Made by a program: the position numbers and the translations under genes. Shown here one piece after another: positions 44,230 to 53,341 of a stretch of DNA of 64,000 bases (position 1 is its first letter; every line of letters begins with the position of its first letter). The DNA is from Schlegelella_A sp038241255 (GTDB taxonomy: Bacteria; Pseudomonadota; Gammaproteobacteria; Burkholderiales; Burkholderiaceae_C). The DNA lies in assembly GCA_038241255.1 (NCBI GenBank), contig JBBRFW010000006.1, positions 1-64,000 on the forward strand, read 5' to 3'. Under the pieces are notes generated by a model that saw only the letters and a program-made list of their open reading frames with translations, searched no databases and was not told the DNA's origin.

Positions 44230-45776
44230 GCGCCGCCGGCGAGCGCATCTCGCTCAGCCTCGTCTCGCACACCAACACCGGCAAGACGACCTTGGCGCGA
44301 ACGTTGCTCTGCCGCGACGTCGGCGAGATTCGCGATGCGCCGCACGTGACCGAGTTCGCCGACGCCCACGTGCTCGTCGACACGCCGGCCGGCGACCGCC
44401 TCCTGCTGTGGGACACGCCCGGCTTCGGCGACACCGTTCGCCTGGTACGCCGCCTGCGCCACTCGGAGCATCCGGTCGGCCACTTCCTGAGCGAAGTCTG
44501 GGACCGTTGGCGCGACCGGCCGTTCTGGGCCAGCCAGCAGGCCGTTCGCAACACCCGCGACGAGGCCGACGTGCTGCTCTACCTCGTCAACGCGTCGGAA
44601 TCGATCGACGCTGCCGGATACATCGCGCCGGAGATGGAATTGCTCGGCTGGATCGGCAAGCCCGTGATCGTGCTCCTCAACCAGCTCGGCGCGCCGCGGG
44701 CGAGCGAGGTCGAGGGCGCCGAAGCGGCGAGCTGGCGCGCCAGCCTGTCGGCCCACGGCCACGTTCGCGCCGTGCTGCCGCTTGACGCGTTCGCGCGCTG
44801 CTGGGTCCAGGAGCTGACGCTGTTCGCCGCCGTCCAGGCTGCGCTGCCGGAAGCGAAGCGGCCGGCGATGGCGCGCCTGCGCGGCGCCTGGTGCGAGCGC
44901 CGCCTCGCCACCTTCGGCGCTGCGGTGAGTTCGATTGCCGGAAGCCTGGCGCGCATCGCCGTCATGGGCGAGACCGTCGCCGATGTCGGTGGCGGTCTCG
45001 CTCGCTTGCGCCAGGCCGGCGCGGCCCTCGGCATCGGTCGCGCTGAGCCCGGCCCGGCGGCGACCGCGCAGCAGGCCCTCGCCGCGAGGCTAGACGACGA
45101 GCTGCGCGCGAACACGCGCGAGCTCCTGGCCTTGCACGGCCTCGGCGGCGCGGTCGAGGGCGAGATTCGCGAGCGGCTCGCTGCCGGCTACGACCTGCGC
45201 CTGCGCCTCGACGAAACGCAGGCGGCAATGTGGGGCGGTGCGTTCACGGGTGCTCTCGTCGGGCTCAAGGCCGACCTGCTGAGCGGCGGCCTCACGCTCG
45301 GCGGTGGCCTCATCGCCGGCGGCGTTTTGGGGGCCATCGGCAGCGCCGGCCTGGCGCGCTGCGTCAACCTCGTGCGCGGCACCGGTCGCTCGTTCGTGAC
45401 CTGGAATCCGGCCGCGCTCCACGCGATGGCCGAGGCGGCGCTGCTGCGCCTGCTCGCGGTCGAGCATTTCGGCCGCGGCCGCGGCGACTGGTCGCAGGGC
45501 GAAGCGCCGCCGCACTGGGCGGCGGTCGTGAGTGGTGCGCTCGCGCCGCTGCGCGAAGCGCTCGATGTGGCGTGGTCGCAGCGGCCGCAGCTGGGCTCGG
45601 CCACAGGCGTCGGCGGCGCGAACGGCGTCGACGCGAGCGGTGCGGTCCATCGCGGCGATCCGGCGGTCGACGCCTTGACGGCGCGTCTCGCGCCGCTCGT
45701 CGCCGAGGCGGCGGAGGCGACGCTGCGCGCCCTCTATCCGGACGCCGAGCGCGTCTGGCCCCCGCAATTTCCTTAA
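44226..45776 (+). CDS. DUF3482 GTPase domain protein
   Basis: 516 aa. The N-terminal G-domain has P-loop SHTNTGKTTL near residue 14-23, switch-II-like LWDTPGFGDT, and NQLGAPR at the guanine-specificity position (NQLG rather than NKxD). The long C-terminal DUF3482 part contains glycine-rich hydrophobic stretches (GLTLGGGLIAGGVLGAIGSA) that may insert in membrane. Works presumably with the DUF2868 partner. Cellular role unknown. Confidence 0.85.
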   Translation: MSAAGERISLSLVSHTNTGKTTLARTLLCRDVGEIRDAPHVTEFADAHVLVDTPAGDRLLLWDTPGFGDTVRLVRRLRHSEHPVGHFLSEVWDRWRDRPFWASQQAVRNTRDEADVLLYLVNASESIDAAGYIAPEMELLGWIGKPVIVLLNQLGAPRASEVEGAEAASWRASLSAHGHVRAVLPLDAFARCWVQELTLFAAVQAALPEAKRPAMARLRGAWCERRLATFGAAVSSIAGSLARIAVMGETVADVGGGLARLRQAGAALGIGRAEPGPAATAQQALAARLDDELRANTRELLALHGLGGAVEGEIRERLAAGYDLRLRLDETQAAMWGGAFTGALVGLKADLLSGGLTLGGGLIAGGVLGAIGSAGLARCVNLVRGTGRSFVTWNPAALHAMAEAALLRLLAVEHFGRGRGDWSQGEAPPHWAAVVSGALAPLREALDVAWSQRPQLGSATGVGGANGVDASGAVHRGDPAVDALTARLAPLVAEAAEATLRALYPDAERVWPPQFP

Positions 45777-45787
45777 GGATCCCGCGC

Positions 45788-46534
45788 ATGAATGCGTCAG
45801 TCTCGGCAAGCAGCAGCGCGGTTCGTGCGCTCGTGTTCGACGTCTTCGGCACCGTCGTCGACTGGCGCGGCTCGATCGTCCGCGACGGCGAGGCCCAGAC
45901 CGCGGCCGGCGGCCGGCGTGTCGACTGGGCGGCATTCGCGGACGCCTGGCGGGACGGCTACCAGCCTGCGATGCAGGACGCGATGCGGTTGCGCGCGAGC
46001 GGCGAGGGCGCGTGGGTCAAGCTCGATGCGCTGCATCGCGCCATCCTCGACACGCTGCTGCCGCGCTTCGGCCTCGACGGTCTCTCCGACGCCGAGCGCG
46101 AGCGGCTCAACCTCGTCTGGCATCGCCTCGATCCCTGGCCCGATGCGGTGCCGGGTCTGACGCGCCTCAAGGCGCGCTTCCCGATCGCGACCCTGTCCAA
46201 CGGCAACGTCTCGCTGCTCGTCGACATGGCGCGGCATGCGAAGCTGCCCTGGGACTGCGTGCTGTCGGCCGAGCTGTTTCGCAAGTACAAGCCCGATCCC
46301 GGCGTCTACCACGGCGCCGCCGATTTGCTCGGCGTCGCGCCGGGCGAGCTGTTGATGGTCGCCGCGCACCCGAGCGACCTCGCCGCAGCGCGCGACGCCG
46401 GCCTGAAGACTGCCTACGTCGAGCGGCCGCTCGAGCGCGGCCCCCGCGGCGCGCGCGAAGCGCTGCCGGCCGGGCAGCGCTTCAACTGGGTCGCCGGCGA
46501 TTTCGTCGACCTCGCGGCGCAGCTCGGCGCATGA
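45788..46534 (+). CDS. haloacid dehalogenase type II (L-2-haloacid dehalogenase-like)
   Basis: 248 aa from the ATG at 45788. HAD motifs: DVFGTVVDW with nucleophile Asp18, LSNGN as motif II, KYKPDP with the motif III lysine, and VAAHPSDLAAARDAG as motif IV. This matches (S)-2-haloacid dehalogenases. Natural substrates may be other alpha-substituted acids. Confidence 0.9.
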   Translation: MNASVSASSSAVRALVFDVFGTVVDWRGSIVRDGEAQTAAGGRRVDWAAFADAWRDGYQPAMQDAMRLRASGEGAWVKLDALHRAILDTLLPRFGLDGLSDAERERLNLVWHRLDPWPDAVPGLTRLKARFPIATLSNGNVSLLVDMARHAKLPWDCVLSAELFRKYKPDPGVYHGAADLLGVAPGELLMVAAHPSDLAAARDAGLKTAYVERPLERGPRGAREALPAGQRFNWVAGDFVDLAAQLGA

Positions 46535-46586
46535 GGCACGGCGCGCGTACCGGTCGCGGCCGGCGCGGTTGCAGTACGCTGGCGTG

Positions 46587-47195
46587 ATGAGCCCGCCCGC
46601 GATCGATTTCTACGTCGACTTTTCGTCGCCGTATTCCTACATTGCCTCGGAATGGATCGAGGCGCTCGCCGCCCGACGCGGCCGCATCGTCCGCTGGCAC
46701 GCAGTGCTGCTCGGCGTCACCTTCCAGGCGGCCGAGCTGAAAAGCCCGGTGAGCCATCCGATCAAGGGCGAATACTCGCTGCTCGATTTCGCCCGATCGG
46801 CGCGATTCGCCGGCGTGCCCTTCACCTTGCCCGAGAGGTTTCCGGTCGCGACGCAGAACGCGGCGCGCATCTTCTGGTGGCTCGAGGCGCGTCACCCGGA
46901 GCGCGCCGCCACCTGGGCCCGTCACTGCCTGCGCGCCTACTTCACGCGCGCCAACGTCGACCTCTCGAACGTCGCGCACCTGAAGGGGCTGGCGCTCGAG
47001 TTCGGGTTGGATGCCGACGAGGCCGAGCGCATCTGGACCGACCCGGCGTGGAAGAGCTGCCTCAAGAGCGCCTGCGACGACGCGATCGCGCGCGGCGTCT
47101 TCGGTGCGCCGTTCTTCGTCATCGATGGCGAGCCGTTCTGGGGCAACGACCGGCGCGACCAGATTGAGCGCTGGCTCGAGGGTGGGCCGTTCTGA
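46587..47195 (+). CDS. 2-hydroxychromene-2-carboxylate isomerase/DsbA-family protein (GST kappa type)
   Basis: 202 aa from the ATG at 46587. The thioredoxin-like start IDFYVDFSSPYSYIASEW carries the serine that contacts glutathione in this family. VFGAPFFVIDGEPFWGNDR is the diagnostic C-terminal cis-Pro segment. It may isomerise or conjugate aromatic intermediates with glutathione. Its natural substrate is unknown. Confidence 0.9.
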   Translation: MSPPAIDFYVDFSSPYSYIASEWIEALAARRGRIVRWHAVLLGVTFQAAELKSPVSHPIKGEYSLLDFARSARFAGVPFTLPERFPVATQNAARIFWWLEARHPERAATWARHCLRAYFTRANVDLSNVAHLKGLALEFGLDADEAERIWTDPAWKSCLKSACDDAIARGVFGAPFFVIDGEPFWGNDRRDQIERWLEGGPF

Positions 47196-47206
47196 GCCGC
47201 GCGCTG

Positions 47207-47764
47207 ATGGAGCTCCTCGCCTTCCTGCGCACGCAGGTCCACGCCAACTGCCTCGCCAACCATCGCCTGCACGAGGCGATGGGCGCACTCTCGCGCGAGG
47301 AGTACGAAGCGCCGCGCACGAGTTTCTTTCCGAGCCTGGCGAAGACGCTCGAGCACATCCTCGCGGTCGACCTTTACTACCTCGCGGCGCTGCGCGGCGG
47401 CGGCGATGCCGAGCGGCAGTGGCGCGACGCGCCGAAGGGCGTGCCACTCGACCAGCTCGCCGGCGCGCAGGCGACCGCCGACCAGCGCCTCATCGATCAC
47501 GTCGCCGCGCTCTCCCCCCCGGCGCTCGATGACGTCATCGATCTCGATCGCGGCGACGGCCGCATCCAGCGCGAGCGACGCGGCAACGTCATCGCCCATC
47601 TGCTCCAGCACCAGGTGCATCATCGCGGTCAGGCGCACGCGATGCTCGCCGGCACGGCGATCCCGCCGCCACAGCTCGACGAGTTCCTGATGCCAAGCGA
47701 GGCGCACCTGCGCGCCGAAGACGTGCGCGCCCTCGGCTGGCGCGAATCAACCCTGTTCGGCTGA
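47207..47764 (+). CDS. DinB-family protein
   Basis: 185 aa. A four-helix bundle with the metal triad of DinB/YfiT proteins: a His in TLEHILAVD and the two in HLLQHQVHHRGQAHAML. Such proteins act as thiol-dependent transferases or isomerases in some cases. One of two DinB genes in this run, each next to an acyl-CoA dehydrogenase. Confidence 0.88.
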   Translation: MELLAFLRTQVHANCLANHRLHEAMGALSREEYEAPRTSFFPSLAKTLEHILAVDLYYLAALRGGGDAERQWRDAPKGVPLDQLAGAQATADQRLIDHVAALSPPALDDVIDLDRGDGRIQRERRGNVIAHLLQHQVHHRGQAHAMLAGTAIPPPQLDEFLMPSEAHLRAEDVRALGWRESTLFG

Positions 47765-47776
47765 ACGGCGCCTTCG

Positions 47777-48916
47777 ATGGAAAGCATTTACCTCACTGCC
47801 GAGTACGAGCTGCTGCGCGAGCAGGTCGCGCGCTTCGTCGCCCGCGAGGTCGAGCCGCACGCGCTCGCCTGGGAAGACGCGGGCAGAACGCCGCGCGAGG
47901 TGCTGAAGAAGCTCGGCGCCGCCGGCCTGCTCGGCCTGATGTACGACGAGGCGCATGGTGGCGCGGGCGCCAATGCGCTCGCCAACCTCGTCTTCGCCGA
48001 GGCGCTGTCGCAGTCCACCTTCGGCGGCTTCATCATCACCGTGCTGGTCCACACCGACATGGCGAGCCCGCACTTGCACCATGCCGGCAGCGCGGCGCAG
48101 AAGGCGCGCTGGATGCCGGGTATCACGGCGGGGACGACGATCACCGCGGTCGCGATCACCGAGCCCGGCGCCGGCTCCGACGTCGCCGGCATCCGCACGA
48201 CGGCGAGGCGCTCGGCCGACGGTCGCGAGTGGATCCTCGACGGCACGAAGCTCTTCATCACCAACGGCGTCCACGCCGACCTCTGCTTCGTCGCCGCCAA
48301 GACCGGGTCGGGGGGGCACGCGATGTCGATGTTCGCGGTCGAGAAGGGAACGCCCGGCTTCTCCGTCGGTCGCAGCCTCGACAAGAGCGGCTGGCTGTCT
48401 TCCGACACGGCCGAGCTCGTGCTCGACGGCTGCCGCATCCCCGCCGACCATCTACTCGGCGAGGAGAACCGCGGCTTCTATTCGGTGATGAAGAATTTCC
48501 AGACCGAGCGCATCGCGCTCGCGGCGATGGCGGTCGGCCACTCGACGCAGGCGCTGCAGGCGACGCTGGCCCATGTCCGTGAGCGCAGCGCATTCGGCGC
48601 GCCGCTGTTCGAAAAGCAGGTCGTTCGGCAGCGGCTGGCGATGCTCGACGCCAAGGTGCGGGCGGCGCGCGCCTTCATGTACCACTGCGCCTGGCGCGTG
48701 ACCCAGGGGCACGATGTGGTCCAGGACGTTTCGATGCTGAAGGCACTCACCGGCGAGCTCGTCAACGAGGTCGTCCAGGGCTGCCAGCAGTTCCACGGCG
48801 GCATGGGCTACATGCGCGGCACGGTGATCGAGCGGCTCTGGCGCGACGCCCGCGTTTTGGCCATCGGCGGTGGCGCCACCGAGGTAATGCTCGACGAAGC
48901 CGCCAAGCGCTACTAA
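47777..48916 (+). CDS. acyl-CoA dehydrogenase
   Basis: 379 aa. FAD-dependent. TAVAITEPGAGSDVAGIRT and FITNGVHADLCFVAAK form the FAD/substrate core, and QQFHGGMGYMRGTVIERLWRD the C-terminal core. The last motif reads IGGGATEVMLDE, so the usual catalytic Glu before Gly-Thr is replaced by Gly. As in long-chain and isovaleryl-CoA dehydrogenases, the base may come from elsewhere, for example a Glu of the G helix. Substrate not certain. Confidence 0.92.
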   Translation: MESIYLTAEYELLREQVARFVAREVEPHALAWEDAGRTPREVLKKLGAAGLLGLMYDEAHGGAGANALANLVFAEALSQSTFGGFIITVLVHTDMASPHLHHAGSAAQKARWMPGITAGTTITAVAITEPGAGSDVAGIRTTARRSADGREWILDGTKLFITNGVHADLCFVAAKTGSGGHAMSMFAVEKGTPGFSVGRSLDKSGWLSSDTAELVLDGCRIPADHLLGEENRGFYSVMKNFQTERIALAAMAVGHSTQALQATLAHVRERSAFGAPLFEKQVVRQRLAMLDAKVRAARAFMYHCAWRVTQGHDVVQDVSMLKALTGELVNEVVQGCQQFHGGMGYMRGTVIERLWRDARVLAIGGGATEVMLDEAAKRY

Positions 48917-48934
48917 GCGAGCGCCGAAGAGACC

Positions 48935-49453
48935 GTGACCCCTCCCGAGTACTTTGCGTCCCTGGCCCGCTACCACGCGTGGGCGACGCGCAAGCTCTAC
49001 GACCATGTCAACAGCCTGATCGAAGCCGACTACCGGCGCGAGACGGGCCTGTTCTTCCGGAGCGTGCACGGCACCTGCAACCACCTGCTCGTCGCCGAGC
49101 ACGCGGTCTGGTTCCCGCGCTTCGCCGCAGGCGTTTCGAACGCGATCGCGCTCGACGCCGAGCTCGAGTCCGATCGCGTCGCGCTGCGCGAGCGTATGCT
49201 CGTCGCCGTGCCGCGCTGGCAGGCGCTGATCGCCTCGTTCGACGCTTCGCGATTCGAGGGCGCCCTCAACTACACCACGACGAAGGGCATCGCCCAGTCG
49301 CTGCCGTTCGCGCCGACGCTGGGGCACGTCTTCAACCACGCCACCCATCACCGCGGGCAGATCACCGCGGCCATCACCGCGATGGGCTACCCTTGCCCCG
49401 AGATCGACTGGGTGTGGATGCTGCAAGCCGAAAGCCGGGGACAGGTGACATGA
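48935..49453 (+). CDS. DinB-family protein
   Basis: 172 aa, GTG start. A second DinB bundle. Metal ligand candidates are the His in HGTCNHLLVAEH and those in HVFNHATHHRGQITAAI. The C-terminal CPEIDWVWML is shared by this subfamily. It overlaps the enoyl-CoA hydratase start (ATGA). Confidence 0.9.
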   Translation: MTPPEYFASLARYHAWATRKLYDHVNSLIEADYRRETGLFFRSVHGTCNHLLVAEHAVWFPRFAAGVSNAIALDAELESDRVALRERMLVAVPRWQALIASFDASRFEGALNYTTTKGIAQSLPFAPTLGHVFNHATHHRGQITAAITAMGYPCPEIDWVWMLQAESRGQVT

Positions 49454-50265
49454 CGAACGCGCTGCGGATCGACCGCGAGGGCCCGGTGGCCCGGGTCTGG
49501 CTCGACCGCCCGGAGGTGCGCAACGCCATGAACGCGGCGCTTATCCGCGAGCTGGCTAGCGCCTTCACCGCGCTCGCCGGTGCCGCCGACGTCCGCGCCA
49601 TCGTCCTCGGCGGCAGCGGCAAGGCGTTTTGCGCCGGCGCCGATCTCGCATCCATGCGCCAGGCAGCCGACTTCAGCTGGCAGCAGAACCACGCCGACGC
49701 TGCCGCGCTCGCCGAGATGCTCTGGTCGATGTACAGCTGCCCGGTGCCGGTGATCGCGCGCATCCACGGCGACTGCTTCGCCGGCGGCCTCGGCCTCGCC
49801 TCGGTGTGCGACATCCGCGTCGTCGCCGACGTGGCGACGTTCTCGCTCAGCGAAGCCCGTCTCGGCCTGCTGCCGGCGACGATCAGCCCGTATGTCATTC
49901 GTGCCATGGGCGAGCAGGCGGCGCGGCGCTATTTCGTCACCGCCGAGCGCTTCGGCGGCGCCGAGGCGAAGGCGATGGGTTTCGCGCACGAGGTATGCAC
50001 GGTGGCGGCGATCGACGAGGTCGTCGGCCGCTTCACGGCGGCAATCGGCGCCAACGGTCCGATGGCGACGCGCGCCTGCAAGCAGCTCGTGCGCGACGTC
50101 GCCGGCCGCGAGATCACGGCCGAGCTTCGCGCCGACACCGCCCGCCGCATCGCCGACATCCGCGCTAGCGCGGAAGGCAAGGAAGGCATCCAGAGCTTTC
50201 TCGACAAGCGCGCCCCGGCTTGGCTTTTGCCGGCGGCGCCCATTCGAACCGAACCGCCTCCATGA
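49450..50265 (+). CDS. enoyl-CoA hydratase/isomerase, methylglutaconyl-CoA hydratase-like
   Basis: 271 aa. Crotonase fold: oxyanion-hole segment GSGKAFCAGADLASMRQ, second segment GDCFAGGLGLASVCDIRV, and SLSEARLGLLPATISPYVI, where the catalytic Glu is in the EARLGL motif. The ATISPYV pattern is common in LiuC-type methylglutaconyl-CoA hydratases. It precedes HMG-CoA lyase by one small gene, which supports a role in leucine breakdown. Confidence 0.9.
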   Translation: MTNALRIDREGPVARVWLDRPEVRNAMNAALIRELASAFTALAGAADVRAIVLGGSGKAFCAGADLASMRQAADFSWQQNHADAAALAEMLWSMYSCPVPVIARIHGDCFAGGLGLASVCDIRVVADVATFSLSEARLGLLPATISPYVIRAMGEQAARRYFVTAERFGGAEAKAMGFAHEVCTVAAIDEVVGRFTAAIGANGPMATRACKQLVRDVAGREITAELRADTARRIADIRASAEGKEGIQSFLDKRAPAWLLPAAPIRTEPPP

Positions 50266-50870
50266 ACCTCGATCTGACACAGCTCGTCGCTATCGCCGCC
50301 GCGCTCGGCTGGGCGAGCGGACTTAGGCTCTATGCCGTGGTCTTCATTACTGGCTTGGCGGGGTGGGTTGGCTGGGTCCACCTGCCCGGCGACCTGAACG
50401 TGCTCGCGCATCCGATCGTCCTCGGCGCCGCCGGCCTGATGCTCTTCATCGAGTTCTTCGTGGACAAGATCCCCGGCCTCGACAGCATCTGGGATGCGAT
50501 CCACACCTTTGTTCGCATCCCCGCTGGCGCGGCGCTCGCGGGAGCGGTGTTCGGCGGCGATCAGGCGGGCTGGGTCACGGCGGCGGCGCTGATGGGCGGC
50601 ACGCTAGCGGCCACCAGCCATGCGGCCAAGCTGACGACGCGCGCCTCCGCCAACACCTCGCCCGAGCCGTTCTCGAATATCGCCCTCTCGCTCCTCGGGG
50701 ACGGCGCCGTGCCATTCGTCCTCTGGCTGTCGTGGGCGCACCCGGTTGTCTCGCTGGTCACGCTCGCCGCCGCCGTCGTCGTCTCGCTCGTCATCGTCTG
50801 GGTGCTCTGGCGCTTCATCGCCCGGTTGATGCGGCGCATGCGCGGCGGCTACGTCGCCGTCATCGAATAG
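50262..50870 (+). CDS. DUF4126 membrane protein
   Basis: 202 aa, ATGA overlap with the hydratase gene. At least four hydrophobic segments, and the DUF4126 features GWASGLRLYAVVFITGLAGW, FFVDKIPGLDSIWDAIHTFVRIP and ANTSPEPFSNI. Function unknown. Confidence 0.87.
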   Translation: MNLDLTQLVAIAAALGWASGLRLYAVVFITGLAGWVGWVHLPGDLNVLAHPIVLGAAGLMLFIEFFVDKIPGLDSIWDAIHTFVRIPAGAALAGAVFGGDQAGWVTAAALMGGTLAATSHAAKLTTRASANTSPEPFSNIALSLLGDGAVPFVLWLSWAHPVVSLVTLAAAVVVSLVIVWVLWRFIARLMRRMRGGYVAVIE

Positions 50871-50887
50871 CGGACAGGAGCTTCGCC

Positions 50888-51817
50888 ATGATCCCTTCCC
50901 GCGTCACCCTCGTCGACGTCGGCCCGCGCGACGGCCTGCAGAACGAGAAGCAAAACGTCGATGCCGCTGTCAAGATCGAGCTCGTGCACCGCCTCCAGGC
51001 CGCCGGCCTGCGCGAGATCGAGGTGACGAGCTTCGTCAGCCCGAAGTGGGTGCCGCAGATGGCCGACAACGCGGCGGTGATGGCCGGCATCGCTCGCGAG
51101 CCCGGCGTGCGCTACTCGGTGCTGATCCCGAACATGAAGGGCCTCGACGCGGCCCTCTCGGCGCCGCGTGGCGATTGGCCGGACGAGATCGTCGTCTTCG
51201 CGGCCGCGTCCGAGGCCTTCAGCCGGAAGAACATAAATTGCTCGATCGCCGAGAGCATCGAGCGCTTCCGTCCGGTGGTCGCCGCCGCGCGGGGCCACGG
51301 CATCAAGGTGCGCGGCGCGATCTCGGTCGCGCTCGGCTGCCCCTACCAGGGCGAGGTGACGGCAGACGAGGTCGAGCGCGTCGTGCGGCTGATCAAGGAC
51401 ATCGGCGTCGGCCACTGCGGCATCGCCGACACGATCGGCGTCGGCACGCCGAAGCGCGTGCAGGCGGCGCTCGAGCGAGCGCTGAAGCACTATCCGGCCG
51501 CCGAGGTGAGTGGCCATTTTCACGACACTTACGGGCAGGCGATCGGCAATGTCTACGCGAGCCTCGAGGTCGGCATCGCCAGCTTCGACACCAGCGTCGC
51601 CGGCCTCGGCGGATGTCCTTACGCGAAGGGTGCGACCGGCAACGTCGCGACCGAAGACGTACTGTTCCTCCTCGACGGTCTCGGCATCGACACCGGGATC
51701 TCGCTCGACGGCGTCGTCGACGCGGCGGCGTTCATCTCGGGCGTGCTCGGTCGCAGGCCGGTCTCGAGGTCGGGGAACGCATTGTTGGCGAAGCGGGCGT
51801 CAGCCGTCGCGCCCTAG
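50888..51817 (+). CDS. mvaB: hydroxymethylglutaryl-CoA lyase
   Basis: 309 aa from the ATG at 50888, with AGGAG upstream. Cleaves HMG-CoA to acetoacetate and acetyl-CoA at the end of leucine degradation. DVGPRDGLQNE holds the catalytic Arg/Asp, SGHFHDTYGQA the metal His pair, and GLGGCPYAKGATGN the catalytic Cys243. The preceding enoyl-CoA hydratase and upstream thiolase fit a liu-type set, but liuB/liuD (methylcrotonyl-CoA carboxylase) are not in the window. Confidence 0.96.
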   Translation: MIPSRVTLVDVGPRDGLQNEKQNVDAAVKIELVHRLQAAGLREIEVTSFVSPKWVPQMADNAAVMAGIAREPGVRYSVLIPNMKGLDAALSAPRGDWPDEIVVFAAASEAFSRKNINCSIAESIERFRPVVAAARGHGIKVRGAISVALGCPYQGEVTADEVERVVRLIKDIGVGHCGIADTIGVGTPKRVQAALERALKHYPAAEVSGHFHDTYGQAIGNVYASLEVGIASFDTSVAGLGGCPYAKGATGNVATEDVLFLLDGLGIDTGISLDGVVDAAAFISGVLGRRPVSRSGNALLAKRASAVAP

Positions 51818-51840
51818 TCGCCGCCGCTTCCTCGCCGGGC

Positions 51841-52617
51841 CTACTTCTCGACAAACGCCCGCTCGATGACGTAGTCGCCGGCCTGGCCGATGCCGGCGGA
51901 GATCGTGAGGCCGGCCCCGTCGAGGACGGAGCGCATGTCCTTCAGCATCGCCGGGCCGCCGCAGATCATCGCGCGGTCGGTCTTGGCGTCGATCTGGGGG
52001 AAGCCGATGTCCTTGCAGAGTTTGCCGCTGGCGATCAGGTCGGTGAGGCGGCCTTGGTACTTGAAGGGCTCGCGCGTCACGGTCGGGTAGTAGACGAGTT
52101 GGTCGCGCACCATGTCGCCGAGCACGTCGTGGCGCGGCAGCTCATGGGCGATGAGGTCGGCATAGGCGAGCTCGTCGACCTTGCGAACGCCGTGGACGAG
52201 GATGATCTTCTCGAAGCGCTGGTAGGTGTCGGGGTCGCGGATGATGCTCATGAACGGCGCCAGCCCGGTGCCGGTTGCGAACAGGTAGAGGTTCTTGCCC
52301 GGCAGCAGGTCGGTGAGCACGAGCGTGCCGGTGGGCTTGCGGCCGACCATCACGTCATCGCCGACCCTGATGTGCTGCAGGCGCGAGGTGAGCGGGCCGT
52401 TCTGTACCTTGATGCTGAAGAATTCGAGGTGCTCGGCGTAATGCGCGCTCGCTATCGAGTAGGCGCGCATGAGTGGCTTGCCCTCGATCATCAGGCCGAC
52501 CATCACGAAGTGGCCGCTCTCGAAACGCAGGCTCGTACCGCGCGTGCACGTGAACGTGAACAGCGATTCGTTCCAGTGGTGGACCGTCAGGATCTTCTCA
52601 ACTTCGTAAGCCGCCAT
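51841..52617 (-). CDS. fpr: ferredoxin--NADP reductase
   Basis: 258 aa. FAD flavoprotein that shuttles electrons between NADPH and ferredoxin/flavodoxin. The FAD-binding RAYSIASAHYAEHLEFFSIKV and the NADP-binding FATGTGLAPFMSIIRDP and MICGGPAMLKDM segments are typical of the bacterial Fpr type, and the C-terminus ends in AFVEK. It starts immediately after the TetR stop codon (no gap). Reduced ferredoxin could serve the 6-hydroxynicotinate reductase encoded nearby (inference). Confidence 0.96.
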   Translation of the reverse strand: MAAYEVEKILTVHHWNESLFTFTCTRGTSLRFESGHFVMVGLMIEGKPLMRAYSIASAHYAEHLEFFSIKVQNGPLTSRLQHIRVGDDVMVGRKPTGTLVLTDLLPGKNLYLFATGTGLAPFMSIIRDPDTYQRFEKIILVHGVRKVDELAYADLIAHELPRHDVLGDMVRDQLVYYPTVTREPFKYQGRLTDLIASGKLCKDIGFPQIDAKTDRAMICGGPAMLKDMRSVLDGAGLTISAGIGQAGDYVIERAFVEK

Positions 52618-53274
52618 TCATCGCTTTCTCTGGGGTGACGCCACCGGCGCCGCGGGCACGCAGACCGCCGCGGCCATCACGCGCCGGATCTCCGCGAGCC
52701 ACGCATCGCATTCCTCCTGCCGCATCAGGTCGGCGCCGAGAAAGCTCGACAGCGTGAAGCGGTTGGAGAGGTAGAAATACCCGAGCGCGGCGAGCGTCAG
52801 GTAGACCTTTTTGACGTCGAGGTCGCGCCGGAAAACTTTCTGGCGCGCGCCCTCGGCCAGTATTGTCCCCAAAATGTCGAGCACCGGCCGCGACAGCTGC
52901 TTAACCCTCACCGACTTGGTGATGTGCCGGCCGCGCTGCAGGTTCTCGTTGCTGAGCAGGGCGACGAACTCCGGGTGCTCGACGTAGTAGCGCCAGGTGA
53001 ACGAGATGAGCGCGTCGAGCGCCTCTAGCGGCTGCTTCGGGTCGAGCACGAGCGCGCTCTCGGCCTCGCCGAGCTCGCTGTAGACGCCCTCGAGCACCTG
53101 GAGGTAGAGCGCTTCCTTGCTCGCGAAGTAGTAGTAGATCATCCGGTCGCTCGAGCGCGCCGCGCGCGAGATGCGCTCGACCCGTGCGCCGCTGTAGCCG
53201 TGGCGCATGAACTCGTTGCGGGCGGCGCGCAGGATGCGCTGCTGGGTCTGGGCGGGGTCGCGGGCGAGCGGCAT
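52618..53274 (-). CDS. TetR-family transcriptional regulator
   Basis: 218 aa from the ATG at 53274, which gives the usual short lead into the HTH (TQQRILRAARNEFMRHGYSG and MIYYYFASKEALYLQVLEGVY). An in-frame ATG at 53325 would add 17 residues. The C-terminal ligand domain has FTWRYYVEHPEFVALL. It sits divergently to the molybdenum hydroxylase operon with a perfect palindrome between, so it is the likely regulator of both directions. Confidence 0.92.
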   Translation of the reverse strand: MPLARDPAQTQQRILRAARNEFMRHGYSGARVERISRAARSSDRMIYYYFASKEALYLQVLEGVYSELGEAESALVLDPKQPLEALDALISFTWRYYVEHPEFVALLSNENLQRGRHITKSVRVKQLSRPVLDILGTILAEGARQKVFRRDLDVKKVYLTLAALGYFYLSNRFTLSSFLGADLMRQEECDAWLAEIRRVMAAAVCVPAAPVASPQRKR

Positions 53275-53341
53275 CGGCAAGGCGGACGGCGTATTTCGCG
53301 AGGCTTTGCAAAACGGCCGGGCCATGCTAGATTGAGTCGCC

